From Legionella steelei (GTDB lineage Bacteria; Pseudomonadota; Gammaproteobacteria; Legionellales; Legionellaceae), in contig NZ_LNYY01000001.1 of assembly GCF_001468005.1 (NCBI RefSeq), positions 62,001 through 126,000 on the forward strand: DNA of 64,000 nt. Direction: 5' to 3'. The position numbers and the translations under genes were made by a program. Shown one piece after another: positions 24,733 through 33,985 of this stretch. The notes under the pieces were generated by a model. It searched no databases, was not told the origin of the DNA, and saw only the letters and a list, made by a program, of their open reading frames with translations. The first letter of the stretch is position 1; each line of letters begins with the position of its first letter.

Positions 24733-25056
24733 ATGAATGTCAGTGCAGTAATCAGAAAAAGCAGTATCAAGCTTCATGAATTTATACGGTGGTCAGTTCC
24801 CTTGTTGGTCTTAAGTTGGGTTGTTGTTTTATGCCTTTCCAATACAGGATATGCAGAAGGTCAAAATTATTTAAGTGCGATGAAAGGGGATGTCAGTGCC
24901 ACCTTTGGTAAGAATTCAGATTTGCCAGGTTATTTATACGCGGGTGAAACACTGGTGGCTGGCGTTACCTGGATGAAGACCAAAAGTCCTTGGGTGTTTG
25001 TGGGATTGCCTTTGCTCATGATCTTCACGCATTGGGGTTTAAGTTATGTCGCATAA
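24733..25056 (+). CDS. traA: TraA-like conjugative pilin precursor
   Basis: ATG 24733 is used because GGGAG lies about 9 bases upstream; a TTG 18 bp earlier is unlikely. The 107-aa product has a long leader ending NTGYA at residue 41, leaving a mature peptide of about 66 residues. F pilin is 70. The mature part has two hydrophobic segments: PGYLYAGETLVAGVTWM and SPWVFVGLPLLMIFTHWGLS. TraA subunits assemble the F-type pilus. Position directly before traL supports the call. No separate TraQ chaperone was seen in the window. Confidence 0.85.
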   Translation: MNVSAVIRKSSIKLHEFIRWSVPLLVLSWVVVLCLSNTGYAEGQNYLSAMKGDVSATFGKNSDLPGYLYAGETLVAGVTWMKTKSPWVFVGLPLLMIFTHWGLSYVA

Positions 25057-25336
25057 CTATTCCACATTTATGTTGTCAGAGGAACCGCGCATTGCAGGGA
25101 TTCCTTTGACCACTGGATTACCCGTGTATTTACTCACGGGTATTGGATTACTGATTGGTTATGGGCCGCAGCTTTTTGTGATTGGGGCTGTTTTAAGTTT
25201 AATCATGCATGTTCAGTATGGCGGGCTGCCCCTACGGGTTTTATTAGGAATGATTTATTGGTCCTTACCGCATGCCATGACGACGCTTATTTTTAGGTCA
25301 TTCCCTAATTCAGCGCATCGAATCTATGTAGGGTGA
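25046..25336 (+). CDS. traL: TraL pilus assembly membrane protein
   Basis: The 96-aa protein overlaps traA by 11 bp. It has two hydrophobic segments: LPVYLLTGIGLLIGYGPQLF and GLPLRVLLGMIYWSLPH. It ends with ALTTL-like text and RSFPNSAHRIYVG. F TraL is 91 aa with the same short N-terminus and the P...R..G pattern (EEPRIAGIPLTT). It is an inner-membrane VirB3-like part of the type IV channel. The order traA-traL-traE supports it. Confidence 0.88.
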   Translation: MSHNYSTFMLSEEPRIAGIPLTTGLPVYLLTGIGLLIGYGPQLFVIGAVLSLIMHVQYGGLPLRVLLGMIYWSLPHAMTTLIFRSFPNSAHRIYVG

Positions 25337-25340
25337 GTTT

Positions 25341-25898
25341 ATGAACAGTGTATTTCGTGACAATGTGCTTTTAAAAAATAAAGTATTGCTTCATCTGACA
25401 TTGGCTTGGGCAGTCACTGCCACTCTTGCTGTGTTCATTTTAGGTGGGCTTTGTGTTCATGTCGTTAATAATAAAGAAACGCATTGGTTGCCCATTTGTA
25501 CCGAAGACGGGTACTTCTTGAGTAACTCTTCTTTTTCACCTTCCTATATTAAAGACATGACTAAGAAGGTCATCCAATTACGATTAACCTACAATCCAGA
25601 TACGGTCGCTGCGCGATTTGCTTCGTTAGTCCATTTAATCCCTGCATCTCATCAAGAGGCATTCAAAACCATTCTGGACTCAGAGTCAACCGTTGTGAAA
25701 GAAAAAAATATTAGTTCCGTATTTTATGAAAAGAACATTCACATTGATGAATCCACCCTGCAAGCCAAGGTAGACGGAACGTTAAATCGAACTAGTCATG
25801 GTCTTGAAGTGAAACCACAAAAGAAAGTGTATTTAGTCCAGTTTGCGCACCTTAACGGGATGATGTGGCCTAAGACTATTAAGGAGATTCGTCAATGA
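25341..25898 (+). CDS. traE: TraE pilus assembly protein (VirB5/8-like)
   Basis: The 185-aa protein has an N-terminal membrane anchor (HLTLAWAVTATLAVFILGGL) and a periplasmic part. Motifs include SNSSFSPSYIKDMTKKVIQL and LTYNPDTVAARFASLVHLIP, typical of F TraE (188 aa). The C-terminal half has a VKEKNISSVFY strand-rich region. It is a VirB8-like scaffold of the inner-membrane complex. It overlaps traK by 4 bp (ATGA). Confidence 0.87.
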   Translation: MNSVFRDNVLLKNKVLLHLTLAWAVTATLAVFILGGLCVHVVNNKETHWLPICTEDGYFLSNSSFSPSYIKDMTKKVIQLRLTYNPDTVAARFASLVHLIPASHQEAFKTILDSESTVVKEKNISSVFYEKNIHIDESTLQAKVDGTLNRTSHGLEVKPQKKVYLVQFAHLNGMMWPKTIKEIRQ

Positions 25899-26614
25899 AC
25901 GCACGTCAACTCTTCGTGTTAAGTAGCGTGTTTGCTACCTCACTGCATGCAGGCAATACGGCAGCCACGCTTAAATTTGAAGAAGGAGAACGATTTACGC
26001 TGTCTTTGTCTTCGCTTAACTTTAATCGTATTGATGTAGAAGGGGAGCGAATTGTTAAAGTCAGTTTCCCTGAGCACTCCTTTATTGTGGAGCAAAGCAA
26101 AGAATCTGAGAATGATTTAGATGGTGCTGTGGTTTTAAAGCCCTTAGCGCATATTCCGTTAACCGTCTATTTCACAACCAATCTCAATCATCATTTTTCA
26201 GCTACCGTCTCTCCGACTGAAGATTTAGGTAAGACCATTAAATTGGTATCTAAAAAATTAAAAGGGTTTGATTATGCCAAGGCGCAAGAGCAGAGCCAAT
26301 ATCAACAAAGTGATTTAATGACGGCGCTTATGGAGGGAACCACACCTTTTGGTTTTCAAGAAGTGGGCATCAAACCCACGACCTTCCGTTTGCATAAACA
26401 GTTAAAAGTAACCCTGGTGAAACAATACCAAGGCAAAGAGTCTTCGGGCTATGTGTATCGCATCGAAAATCAATCCAATAAACCCATGGAATTAACCGCA
26501 AGCTTATTCGAACACCCCAAACTGATGACGATGGAGTTGTCCGAAAAAATGCTGCAGCCCAGTCAAACCGCCTATTTTTATGGCATTTACCGTGAGCAAT
26601 CCAACATCGGGTAA
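25895..26614 (+). CDS. traK: TraK secretin-like outer-ring protein
   Basis: The 239-aa protein has a cleavable signal (SVFATSLHAGNTA). The body is strand-rich with FERFTLSLSSLNFNRIDVEG-like text (actual EGERFTLSLSSLNFNRIDVE) and ends with SNKPMELTASLFEHPKLMT and FYGIYREQ. F TraK is 242 aa and is the VirB9-like periplasmic part of the core complex with TraV and TraB. Length, order and the C-terminal LxxxQTAYFYGI pattern support the call. Confidence 0.87.
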   Translation: MNARQLFVLSSVFATSLHAGNTAATLKFEEGERFTLSLSSLNFNRIDVEGERIVKVSFPEHSFIVEQSKESENDLDGAVVLKPLAHIPLTVYFTTNLNHHFSATVSPTEDLGKTIKLVSKKLKGFDYAKAQEQSQYQQSDLMTALMEGTTPFGFQEVGIKPTTFRLHKQLKVTLVKQYQGKESSGYVYRIENQSNKPMELTASLFEHPKLMTMELSEKMLQPSQTAYFYGIYREQSNIG

Positions 26615-26628
26615 TAAGGAAGCGTGTC

Positions 26629-28083
26629 ATGATGAAACCGTTTAAAAAGTTAATGAATAAAAGTAAAAAAGCCAATCTTAATCAAAGTGCCAAAATGGAG
26701 CAGCTTCGTAATGGCTTGGCTTTTCTGCTTCTTGGTGGATTGTGTTATGGATTCTATCTTTATTCGTCAAAGCCACAACCTACGCTTCCTACAAATAAAA
26801 AGCCTGTGTTTGATGGGGTATTAGACAGCGCCTTTAGTAAATTAAGTGATGAGGCCGTACTTGAAAAACAACAACACCAAATTGATGCACTCAAAGCGTT
26901 GGTAGAAAAAAATAAAAAGAGTATACCTAATAAATCAGAGGATTTGGTTTCCGAAAACCAAGCCTTATTAAGTGCCATGCAAAAACAATTAGAGAAGCTT
27001 GCGCTTGAAAATAAAGAAATCAACGGAAAACTACAGGTAGCCCTTCTTAAAAATTCACAAACCAGTTTAGCGGCAGTGGCCGCAAGACCGCCTACGCGTG
27101 AAGAAATAGAGGCCCGTCATAAACAACGCATCCTAGATGAAAAAGCCTACTATGGCAAAGCAGGGCTTGAGACGGTTCATTTTAATTACCGCCGTCAACA
27201 AAAAGAAGAGCGTACACCAGATAATTACGTCTGGGCTGGAACCCATGCTGAAGGCATCTTATTGAGCGGAGCCAAAGGGGATGCTGGGATTAATGGTGCT
27301 AAAAATATGGGAACGGCACTGATTCGCCTGGATTCTAATGGAATTATGCCCAACAACCGCCATTCACGACTTAATGGCTGCCTGGCTATTGTTTCCACGT
27401 ATGGTGATTTGTCTGATGATGCGGTAGTGATGCACCTTGAAACCCTCTCGTGTGCGAAACCTAATTTAAGTTTTGAGCAAAAGGTGTATGGGGCAGTGTA
27501 TGATCTGGATGCGATGCAAGACTTACGCGGCACATCCATTTTAAAAACCAAACCTCTTTTAGAATACAGTGCGGCTGCAGGGATTTTAGCAGGCTTTGGG
27601 GATGGACTTAAAAACCTCAATACGGCTCAGACCATTAATCCAGGCGCAGGCACCATTACGACTTATGGTCAGGCCTCTACGCTGATGCAATCAGCAGCAG
27701 GAGGAGCGGTAAGTAATCCAGCCAATAAAATCTCCGATTACATCATGAAGATCGCTGATATTTATCACCCTCTGGTGGTGGCACGTGCAGGACGTCGAGT
27801 GTCCATTATGTTCACCAAAGGTTTTTGGATTGATAGGGCGCACCAATCGTTTGAATCGGGTAAATCCATTGATAATCAATCAGTTCAAAATGAAGCTGCG
27901 ATTACAACAACCATTAGCCGAGCAGGCGGTGAAGTAGGGGAGAGTAGCAGTAAAGAGCCTTCAGCGCCGCAATCCACGTTTCAATCCGATACGCAAACGG
28001 CACAGCAATTTTTAAATCAGAATGGGATGCCCAATCAACCCCTCTTTTCAACAGGTAATCCTACAGGAGACGTACATGGTTAA
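26629..28083 (+). CDS. traB: TraB core-complex protein (VirB10-like)
   Basis: The 484-aa protein has an N-terminal transmembrane segment (GLAFLLLGGLCYGFYLY). A coiled, charged periplasmic linker runs from about 60 to 150. The VirB10/TrbI-like C-terminal domain contains YVWAGTHAEGILLSGAKGDA, GTALIRLDSNGIMPNNRHSR and RAGRRVSIMFTKGFWIDRA near 390. It spans both membranes and couples energy to the outer pore. F TraB is 475 aa. The gene ends in an ATGGTTAA overlap with traV. Confidence 0.9.
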   Translation: MMKPFKKLMNKSKKANLNQSAKMEQLRNGLAFLLLGGLCYGFYLYSSKPQPTLPTNKKPVFDGVLDSAFSKLSDEAVLEKQQHQIDALKALVEKNKKSIPNKSEDLVSENQALLSAMQKQLEKLALENKEINGKLQVALLKNSQTSLAAVAARPPTREEIEARHKQRILDEKAYYGKAGLETVHFNYRRQQKEERTPDNYVWAGTHAEGILLSGAKGDAGINGAKNMGTALIRLDSNGIMPNNRHSRLNGCLAIVSTYGDLSDDAVVMHLETLSCAKPNLSFEQKVYGAVYDLDAMQDLRGTSILKTKPLLEYSAAAGILAGFGDGLKNLNTAQTINPGAGTITTYGQASTLMQSAAGGAVSNPANKISDYIMKIADIYHPLVVARAGRRVSIMFTKGFWIDRAHQSFESGKSIDNQSVQNEAAITTTISRAGGEVGESSSKEPSAPQSTFQSDTQTAQQFLNQNGMPNQPLFSTGNPTGDVHG

Positions 28084-28303
28084 AATATGGCTTGTTTTGC
28101 TCTGTTGTTGTTCGGCAGTGACGCTTATGGGGTGTTCACGCTCCATTTTTGATCATCAAGATGTTCGCTGTCCTTTTGTCGAGCGTGGTGGGTGCCAAAG
28201 CATGGAGCAGGTGAATCGTATGGTGGATGCACGGCGATTTACACCGGATGGGCAATACGTGCAACAAGAGCAATGCGTAGGCTGCAGCGTTTATTCAAAA
28301 TAA
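28076..28303 (+). CDS. traV: TraV outer-membrane lipoprotein (short)
   Basis: The 75-aa product from ATG 28076 (RBS AGGAGA) has the lipobox VTLMGC with Cys20. Cysteines recur (RCPF, GGCQSM, EQCVGCS), as in F TraV, which is 171 aa. Only the conserved N-terminal portion of the family is present, so this is a short version. TraV anchors TraK to the outer membrane. Its short length may be normal for this lineage, since the frame is tight between traB and traC. Confidence 0.8.
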   Translation: MVKIWLVLLCCCSAVTLMGCSRSIFDHQDVRCPFVERGGCQSMEQVNRMVDARRFTPDGQYVQQEQCVGCSVYSK

Positions 28304-28331
28304 ATGAAACGGAAATTTTTTAGGATTAACT

Positions 28332-30908
28332 ATGTTCGCAACACTAAAAAAATATGTCCAGGGTTTTAGGAATTCAATCGATGACTATTTGGTGGATGGG
28401 GAGGAGTCGTCTTCCCAAAATACCTTAAATGTTGGCGATCACCAATACCCTCTTTTTTGCAAGGAGCTTCCTTATCAGTATTATGACGAGGAATCGCATT
28501 TATTTATTAATCGCTGGAACACAGGCTTATTGTATCGCATCACCCCGTTAACCGGTGCGAATGAAAAAATAGCAGAGCAGTTGGATTCGATTTTAAGAAC
28601 CAAGGTTTCTGATGAATTTACCTTACAGCTCATCTTAGTCAAACACAATCAAGTGGGGCATGAGCTGGATGCTTTTTCAAACCAGTTCATGACTCCAGAT
28701 TTTGAACAGTTAAGTGTGATGGGTAAAAGCCTTCGTTCGTTTTATGGTGAGGCCGCAGTTCATGGATTTAAAACCAATACCAATATCAATCCCAGAATTA
28801 CACAAACCGAGTGTTATGTCGTAGTCGATAAAATCAATGGAAAAAATGAGGAAGACGTTAAAGCCTGCTTTGCGCAATTTCGTATTGCCTTTGAAGCCTC
28901 GTTGATGTCGGCCAAAATTGGCTTTAGAACCTGTAATGCTGAAGATTTATTACGCTTACTTCATTTTTACCTGGCTCATGAACCCGATAATATTTACCCC
29001 AAATCGTCCTCTTATGATCCAAAGAAACTCATTAAGCATCAGGTGGTTGGCCGTGATTTTGATGTAGAGGTAGCCAAAGAAGGCCTGCTTGTGAGTGGGG
29101 TTAATAATCAAGGCAAGGCATTCGAAACGGTCGTCTCAGTGATGACCATTGATGGCTTACCAGGTGAATACCATCTTTGGGATAACATTAATAACAGCGC
29201 CAATATTTTTCATCCAGAACAAAGTATTCCCTGTAATCACATTATTTCTGTTACCTACCTGGTTGACGAGCAAAACAAAGCGCAGGGACGTGCGAATCGC
29301 AAGACTAGTGATTTGGATAAAAAAGCGAAAGGTGATTATGCGCTGCATGTTGCCGGTACAGAAAAAAAAGCGCGTGAATGGCGTCATTTTCGTGATGATT
29401 TGGCTTCAGGAAAGACGCGCTCTTGTAAGATGCTGTATAACGTCGTGCTATTTTCCAGACGCTCCGAATATGCTCGCGATGTGGAAGCAGCTCGTACCTG
29501 TTTTTCTTATAACGGTATTAAGCTCGCGCTAAGCCGTAGGATGCAATCCCCCTATTTTCTGGCAACATTGCCTTTTTTATTTACGAATCATCTCCAAAAA
29601 GGATTTCAGCTACCCACGATGATGTGGCCTATTTCCTCATGGAATGCGACTCAATACATGCCCATACTTTCGGATTGGTCGGGTACGGGATCGGGGATTT
29701 TATTACCGACATTACGCAATCAATTTTCTTGTATTGATCCGTTTTCAGGTAAGTTGGGCACGAATTACAACATTTCTGTGACCGGCACATCAGGCGGGGG
29801 AAAGAGTTTTTTTATTCAAATGCTAATGCTCAACGTGCTGTTTAACGGCGGGGATCTCTTTATTGTCGATGTCGGGGGAAGTTATAAGAAGTTATGCCAC
29901 GCCTTAGGAGGTGTGTATCTGGAATACTCCAATTTGGCAATGAATCCCTTTACTCATGTCACGAATATTGGCAAAGAAATACAACATATTCTTTCTTTGT
30001 TTCAATTATTAGCGTGCGCTAAGGATGGGGCCAGTGATGATGATCGAGGAACGTTACGAGAGGCAATACTGCAGGCGTTTTCTGAACATCAGCAAGCCAC
30101 ATTAATTGATCATGTGCAGGCTAAGCTTCTGGAGTTGCATCAGAACGACCGAGAAAAATACCCTACAGGGAAAATTCTGGCGAAAAATCTTGATCCCTAT
30201 TGCACTCATTCAGAGCATGGCACGGTCTTTAATGCGCCTTCTAAGTTAGCGCCTGATGCACGCATTATTGTTGTGGATTTAAAAGAAATTGAGGACGATG
30301 AACACATTCGTGCGCCTGTATTACTGTCTATTTTGTCTCAGTTTCAAGGCCGTATGTTTAATTCCGATCGTAGCCGTCAAAAAATGTGCATCATTGATGA
30401 AGCCTGGTCCTTATTCTCTGGCGATCAAATTGCAGTGAATTTCATTAACCGAGGGTTTCGTACAGGGCGGCGGCATAATGCTTCTTTTGTGACGATCACG
30501 CAAGGTATCGATGATTATTACGCCTTCCCTGAAGCACGTGCTGCTTGGGAAAATTCTGCTATCAAACTCATTTTTCTTCAAGATGGAGATTCTCTTGTTA
30601 AGCACCAACAAGAGCATAACACGTTTTCTGATTTTGAATTTAAATTACTTTCTTCCTTTCCTAAAGCGAAGGACGCTGGATTTTCACAAGTTCTGATTCG
30701 TGCAGACGGTATTTCCTCGTTTCATCGGCTCTTTGTCGATCCGTTTACACGGGTCCTATTGTCTTCTGATGGACGCGATTATCAAGCGGTAATGAATTAC
30801 ATCGCGCAGGGGCGATCGTACATTCATGCCGCCATGCTGGTAGCCAACAAACACTATGGCCTATCCAAAAACGTGTTAGTGGAAGGAGGGCTTGCTGATG
30901 CTGCGTAA
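28332..30908 (+). CDS. traC: TraC pilus assembly ATPase (VirB4-like)
   Basis: The 858-aa protein has Walker A TGTSGGGKS at about 484-492 and Walker B MCIIDEAWSLF at about 684-694. ENSAIKLIFLQDG and the TraG-type motifs in the C-terminal half are also visible. N-terminal FINRWNTGLLYRITPLTGAN matches the TraC N-domain. It is the cytoplasmic VirB4 motor for pilus assembly and transfer. F TraC is 875 aa. The 3' end overlaps trbI by 11 bp. Confidence 0.95.
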   Translation: MFATLKKYVQGFRNSIDDYLVDGEESSSQNTLNVGDHQYPLFCKELPYQYYDEESHLFINRWNTGLLYRITPLTGANEKIAEQLDSILRTKVSDEFTLQLILVKHNQVGHELDAFSNQFMTPDFEQLSVMGKSLRSFYGEAAVHGFKTNTNINPRITQTECYVVVDKINGKNEEDVKACFAQFRIAFEASLMSAKIGFRTCNAEDLLRLLHFYLAHEPDNIYPKSSSYDPKKLIKHQVVGRDFDVEVAKEGLLVSGVNNQGKAFETVVSVMTIDGLPGEYHLWDNINNSANIFHPEQSIPCNHIISVTYLVDEQNKAQGRANRKTSDLDKKAKGDYALHVAGTEKKAREWRHFRDDLASGKTRSCKMLYNVVLFSRRSEYARDVEAARTCFSYNGIKLALSRRMQSPYFLATLPFLFTNHLQKGFQLPTMMWPISSWNATQYMPILSDWSGTGSGILLPTLRNQFSCIDPFSGKLGTNYNISVTGTSGGGKSFFIQMLMLNVLFNGGDLFIVDVGGSYKKLCHALGGVYLEYSNLAMNPFTHVTNIGKEIQHILSLFQLLACAKDGASDDDRGTLREAILQAFSEHQQATLIDHVQAKLLELHQNDREKYPTGKILAKNLDPYCTHSEHGTVFNAPSKLAPDARIIVVDLKEIEDDEHIRAPVLLSILSQFQGRMFNSDRSRQKMCIIDEAWSLFSGDQIAVNFINRGFRTGRRHNASFVTITQGIDDYYAFPEARAAWENSAIKLIFLQDGDSLVKHQQEHNTFSDFEFKLLSSFPKAKDAGFSQVLIRADGISSFHRLFVDPFTRVLLSSDGRDYQAVMNYIAQGRSYIHAAMLVANKHYGLSKNVLVEGGLADAA

Positions 30909-31233
30909 TTATAAAACGCAACTCTTGATTCTAGCGGGTTTAGTATTGTCTGGAATGGTGTTATGGAGCATGCACAAGCCCGCACCGCTGGCTGTGGTGG
31001 ATATGCAGCGGCTACTGAATCAGCCGGCGGTTTTATTGAGCCAAAGTAATTTATCAGAACAAGAGCAAAAAAAGGTGTTAAAGCAGTATTCATCGTTGTT
31101 GCCTCAGACGCTTTCTGAGTATGGAGCTTCTCATCATGTGACCTTAATCACAGCAACAGTGATTTCCAGTGGACGCTTCGATGTGACGGATGAGGTGATT
31201 GCAGCAACCTTGGAAAAGCTGGGTGCACTATGA
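30898..31233 (+). CDS. trbI: TrbI-like transfer protein
   Basis: ATG 30898 is chosen because GGAGGG lies 7 bases upstream; TTG 30892 is weaker. The 111-aa protein has one N-terminal membrane segment (LLILAGLVLSGMVLWSM) and a periplasmic part with LAVVDMQRLLNQPAVLLSQS and SDVTDEVIAA-like text (actual FDVTDEVIAATLEKLG). F TrbI is 128 aa and influences pilus retraction. The order traC-trbI-traW matches F. Confidence 0.83.
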   Translation: MLRNYKTQLLILAGLVLSGMVLWSMHKPAPLAVVDMQRLLNQPAVLLSQSNLSEQEQKKVLKQYSSLLPQTLSEYGASHHVTLITATVISSGRFDVTDEVIAATLEKLGAL

Positions 31234-31856
31234 ATAAAGTAACGGGTTTGATTTTAGCACTCTTAATGAACGGCGCATCGGTGTATGCCAAAAACTTAGG
31301 AAATTATGGACAGCTTTTTCCTATTATCGAGCAAGACATTCGCCAAGTCATCATGGCGAAGCTGCATCGCTTAGAGCAAACAGGTGCGTTGAAACAGCAT
31401 CAGCAACAAATGGTGGCGCGAGTGGAAGAGCATGTGAGAAGACCCAAACCCCTTCATTTACCCACGACGACCACTCCTAAAACGCATGAATTAGATCCAA
31501 GTATCGTCGTGAATCAAACGCTTTATACCCATGATGGGGCGTTGATTGCTAAGAAAGGTGCGCATCTTAATCCTTTTGAACGCGTGTCGTTTTCTAAAAC
31601 GCTGTTTTTTTTCGATGCCGATGATCCGAAGCAACTCGCCTGGGCCAAAGCGCATTATAAGCATTTTGACCAGGTGAAATTTATTTTAACCGGAGGTGAT
31701 GTTAAGGAGGCCTCCGAGGTTTTGGGCTCGATTTATTTTGATTTAGGAGGGCGCTTGAGTAGTTATTTTCACTTAAAACATGTGCCTTCCGTAGTTAGCC
31801 AAAAGGGGTTGGTTTGGCGTATTCAAGAAATTGGTCAACACGAGTTACGCAAATAG
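31230..31856 (+). CDS. traW: TraW pilus assembly protein
   Basis: The 208-aa protein has a signal peptide ending near residue 20. The body reads YGQLFPIIEQDIRQVIMAKL, then FFFDADDPKQLAWAKAH and VPSVVSQKGLVWRIQEIG near the C-terminus. These blocks are typical of F TraW (210 aa), a periplasmic protein that works with TrbC and TraU. It overlaps trbI by 4 bp. Confidence 0.9.
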   Translation: MNKVTGLILALLMNGASVYAKNLGNYGQLFPIIEQDIRQVIMAKLHRLEQTGALKQHQQQMVARVEEHVRRPKPLHLPTTTTPKTHELDPSIVVNQTLYTHDGALIAKKGAHLNPFERVSFSKTLFFFDADDPKQLAWAKAHYKHFDQVKFILTGGDVKEASEVLGSIYFDLGGRLSSYFHLKHVPSVVSQKGLVWRIQEIGQHELRK

Positions 31857-31867
31857 GAGTAAGTACT

Positions 31868-32317
31868 ATGAATAAAAAAATGGTGATTAACATAATCAAG
31901 GGTGTCCTCTGGTTGGGTATGTACGGGATTTATCATCTGTTTATTGGATTAATTCTCGCCTTCATTTTTTCTCAACATCCTTATGAGTTGCTTCATGAAT
32001 TAAACGGAAGTTCATGGCCTGCCTACTTAGCTGTAGCGGGTGTTGTGATTGGAATTTATTTATCTTTGTCTTCCTGCCTTTCATTTTGTGAGGGAACAGC
32101 AAGCCATCAATACCGAATCATTGATTGGAATAAGGTTACTTTTTATATAGAAATTTTAGTCCATATGACCTGGATTTTGCTCCCAACACTCTTAATCCAG
32201 CATGCCGAATCACTAAGAGCATTGAATCATTCCTTGATTATTTTGGGTGTTGTTTTTTTCTTAAACTTTGCAATGAGAAGACGCAATCACCTGCAGATTA
32301 TTGGTGGATTAGTATGA
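31868..32317 (+). CDS. Unknown inner-membrane protein between traW and traU
   Basis: Starting at ATG 31868 (AGGAG upstream), the 149-aa protein has about four hydrophobic segments: GVLWLGMYGIYHLFIGLILA, AYLAVAGVVIGIYLSLSSC, ILVHMTWILLPTLLIQ and LIILGVVFFLNFAM. It has no counterpart in the F operon at this position. It is tightly packed, overlapping traU by 4 bp. A role as an entry-exclusion (TraS-like) or channel accessory protein is possible but is only inferred from topology and place. Confidence 0.7.
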   Translation: MNKKMVINIIKGVLWLGMYGIYHLFIGLILAFIFSQHPYELLHELNGSSWPAYLAVAGVVIGIYLSLSSCLSFCEGTASHQYRIIDWNKVTFYIEILVHMTWILLPTLLIQHAESLRALNHSLIILGVVFFLNFAMRRRNHLQIIGGLV

Positions 32318-33306
32318 TGAACCGACTGATTACACGATTCATTGTGCTGCTTTTATTGAGTTCGCTTAGCGGTGTCCATGCTTCTCAGTGTAAAGGACAC
32401 TTCATCAATCCAATTACCGATGTCTGCTGGAATTGTTTGTTTCCACTCACCATTGGTAGTAGTGAGGTGGTTAAAAGTAGTTATCCTGATACAAAAAATC
32501 CAGGTAATCCTTTGTGTTTATGCCCTACACCCATTGGGGAGCGTTTAGGCGTCACTATTGGTTATTGGGAGCCAGCGGCCTTGGTTGATGTGACGCCTAA
32601 ACCATGGTGTATGGTGAATTTAGGAGTGCAACTGAATGTCACTAAAAAAGGGTTAGGTGGCTCACAGATGCCGGAGACGGACGGACGCGGTGCCTTTTAT
32701 TACGTTCATTGGTACAAATACCCTCTGGTATATTGGCTTCAGGTGTTGACGTCATTAGGGTGTATGGAAACTGAAGATTTTGACATCTTATATCCATCGG
32801 AGTTAGATCCCACTTGGAATGACTCAGAACTGGCCTTTGTTCTAAATCCAGAAGCCGTTTTATTTACCTCGCCACCAGCAAGAGCTTCTTGTGCCTTTGA
32901 TGCGACCAAAGCACTTGCAGGCACCGCTGTGAACAGCCTTTTTTGGTGTCAAGGTGCGCAAGGTTCTACGTATCCATTAACGGGGTTTGTTGCACATCAA
33001 GCAAGCCCTATAAGTACAGCAGCCTTACTTGCAGAACGCGTTGATTTTAAATTGCATCGACCTCCAACACCCGCGATACGTGATTCAATAGGCCAAGATT
33101 GGCCTGCTGTATGTCATACCTATGCATCGAGCATTATGCCCAAAGACCGTTATCGCTATCAGTTGGTAAATACCTTGCCTGAAGCACATCGTTGCCATCC
33201 CTTTGGGCAATCGGTGATTAGTTGGGAGGCAGGGCACACCTATCCAGGTGATGGAGATAATTTTGGGTTTTTGATTTGGAAGAAAAGAAATTGTTGTTTT
33301 CTTTAA
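32314..33306 (+). CDS. traU: TraU pilus assembly/DNA transfer protein
   Basis: The 330-aa protein has a signal peptide (VLLLLSSLSGVHAS). Many paired cysteines follow: CKGHFINPITDVCWNCLFPL, CLCPTPIGERLGVTIGYWEP and CMVNLG. These match TraU (330 aa in F), a disulfide-rich periplasmic protein needed for DNA transfer. The C-terminus has the usual basic and aromatic ending with CCFL. DsbC-like TrbB and TrbC encoded nearby probably assist folding. Confidence 0.93.
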   Translation: MMNRLITRFIVLLLLSSLSGVHASQCKGHFINPITDVCWNCLFPLTIGSSEVVKSSYPDTKNPGNPLCLCPTPIGERLGVTIGYWEPAALVDVTPKPWCMVNLGVQLNVTKKGLGGSQMPETDGRGAFYYVHWYKYPLVYWLQVLTSLGCMETEDFDILYPSELDPTWNDSELAFVLNPEAVLFTSPPARASCAFDATKALAGTAVNSLFWCQGAQGSTYPLTGFVAHQASPISTAALLAERVDFKLHRPPTPAIRDSIGQDWPAVCHTYASSIMPKDRYRYQLVNTLPEAHRCHPFGQSVISWEAGHTYPGDGDNFGFLIWKKRNCCFL

Positions 33307-33322
33307 ATGATGAGGATGAATC

Positions 33323-33985
33323 ATGAATGCATTTGGAGTTTTTTTTAGTAGCCTGTTTTTAGCTATGGCAAGCCATGCCAATGTGAATGATTTTATTAAT
33401 GAGGCATCGGCAACGGGGAAGGTTGCGCACGATTCCGTAAGCCAAGATACGTTGGCTCATTGGAATGCGGCATCCAATCAATCCTATGCACAAAATAAGA
33501 CCTTGATTGATCAGATTATTGAACAGTCACGGCAAGGAGCCCCTATTGCTCAAAAAGGCCAAACCGTTGATGGAGCCGTATTATTTGTGTCTTTTTCCAT
33601 GCCAGAACCCTTGTTGTTTTCACTGAGCGATGAGGCAGCTTCTTATAAAATCCCAGTAGTGATTAATGGTCTGATTGAGGGGGATTTTAAAAAAACCATT
33701 ACGGCGTTTTCCATGCTTCATGCTAAGGCCAAAGAATCCAAATGGGCATTTAATGGGGTGTCGGTTGATCCTTTATGGTTTGAACAGTTTCATATTACTG
33801 CAGTACCTGCATTGGTTGTAAGCAAAAGGCCGAGCACTTGTGGACAGCAATTACTTTGTTCTGAACAGACTTATGATGTGGTGTATGGCAATGCGTCTAT
33901 AAAAAATAGTTTACAACTCATTGCGCAGAAAGGGGACAGTGCAAATGAGGTGGCGCAGACGCTTTTGGAAAACGCTCATGTTTAG
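33323..33985 (+). CDS. trbC: TrbC-type F conjugation periplasmic protein
   Basis: The 220-aa protein has a signal peptide (FLAMASHA) and a thioredoxin-like middle. LFVSFSMPEPLLFSLSDEAA and VINGLIEGDFKKT, and ITAVPALVVSKRP, which carries the cis-Pro of the fold, are diagnostic of the F-type TrbC family. There is no CxxC at the usual position, so it is not an active oxidoreductase. It works with TraW and TraU in pilus assembly. Its end overlaps the traN start. Confidence 0.88.
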   Translation: MNAFGVFFSSLFLAMASHANVNDFINEASATGKVAHDSVSQDTLAHWNAASNQSYAQNKTLIDQIIEQSRQGAPIAQKGQTVDGAVLFVSFSMPEPLLFSLSDEAASYKIPVVINGLIEGDFKKTITAFSMLHAKAKESKWAFNGVSVDPLWFEQFHITAVPALVVSKRPSTCGQQLLCSEQTYDVVYGNASIKNSLQLIAQKGDSANEVAQTLLENAHV

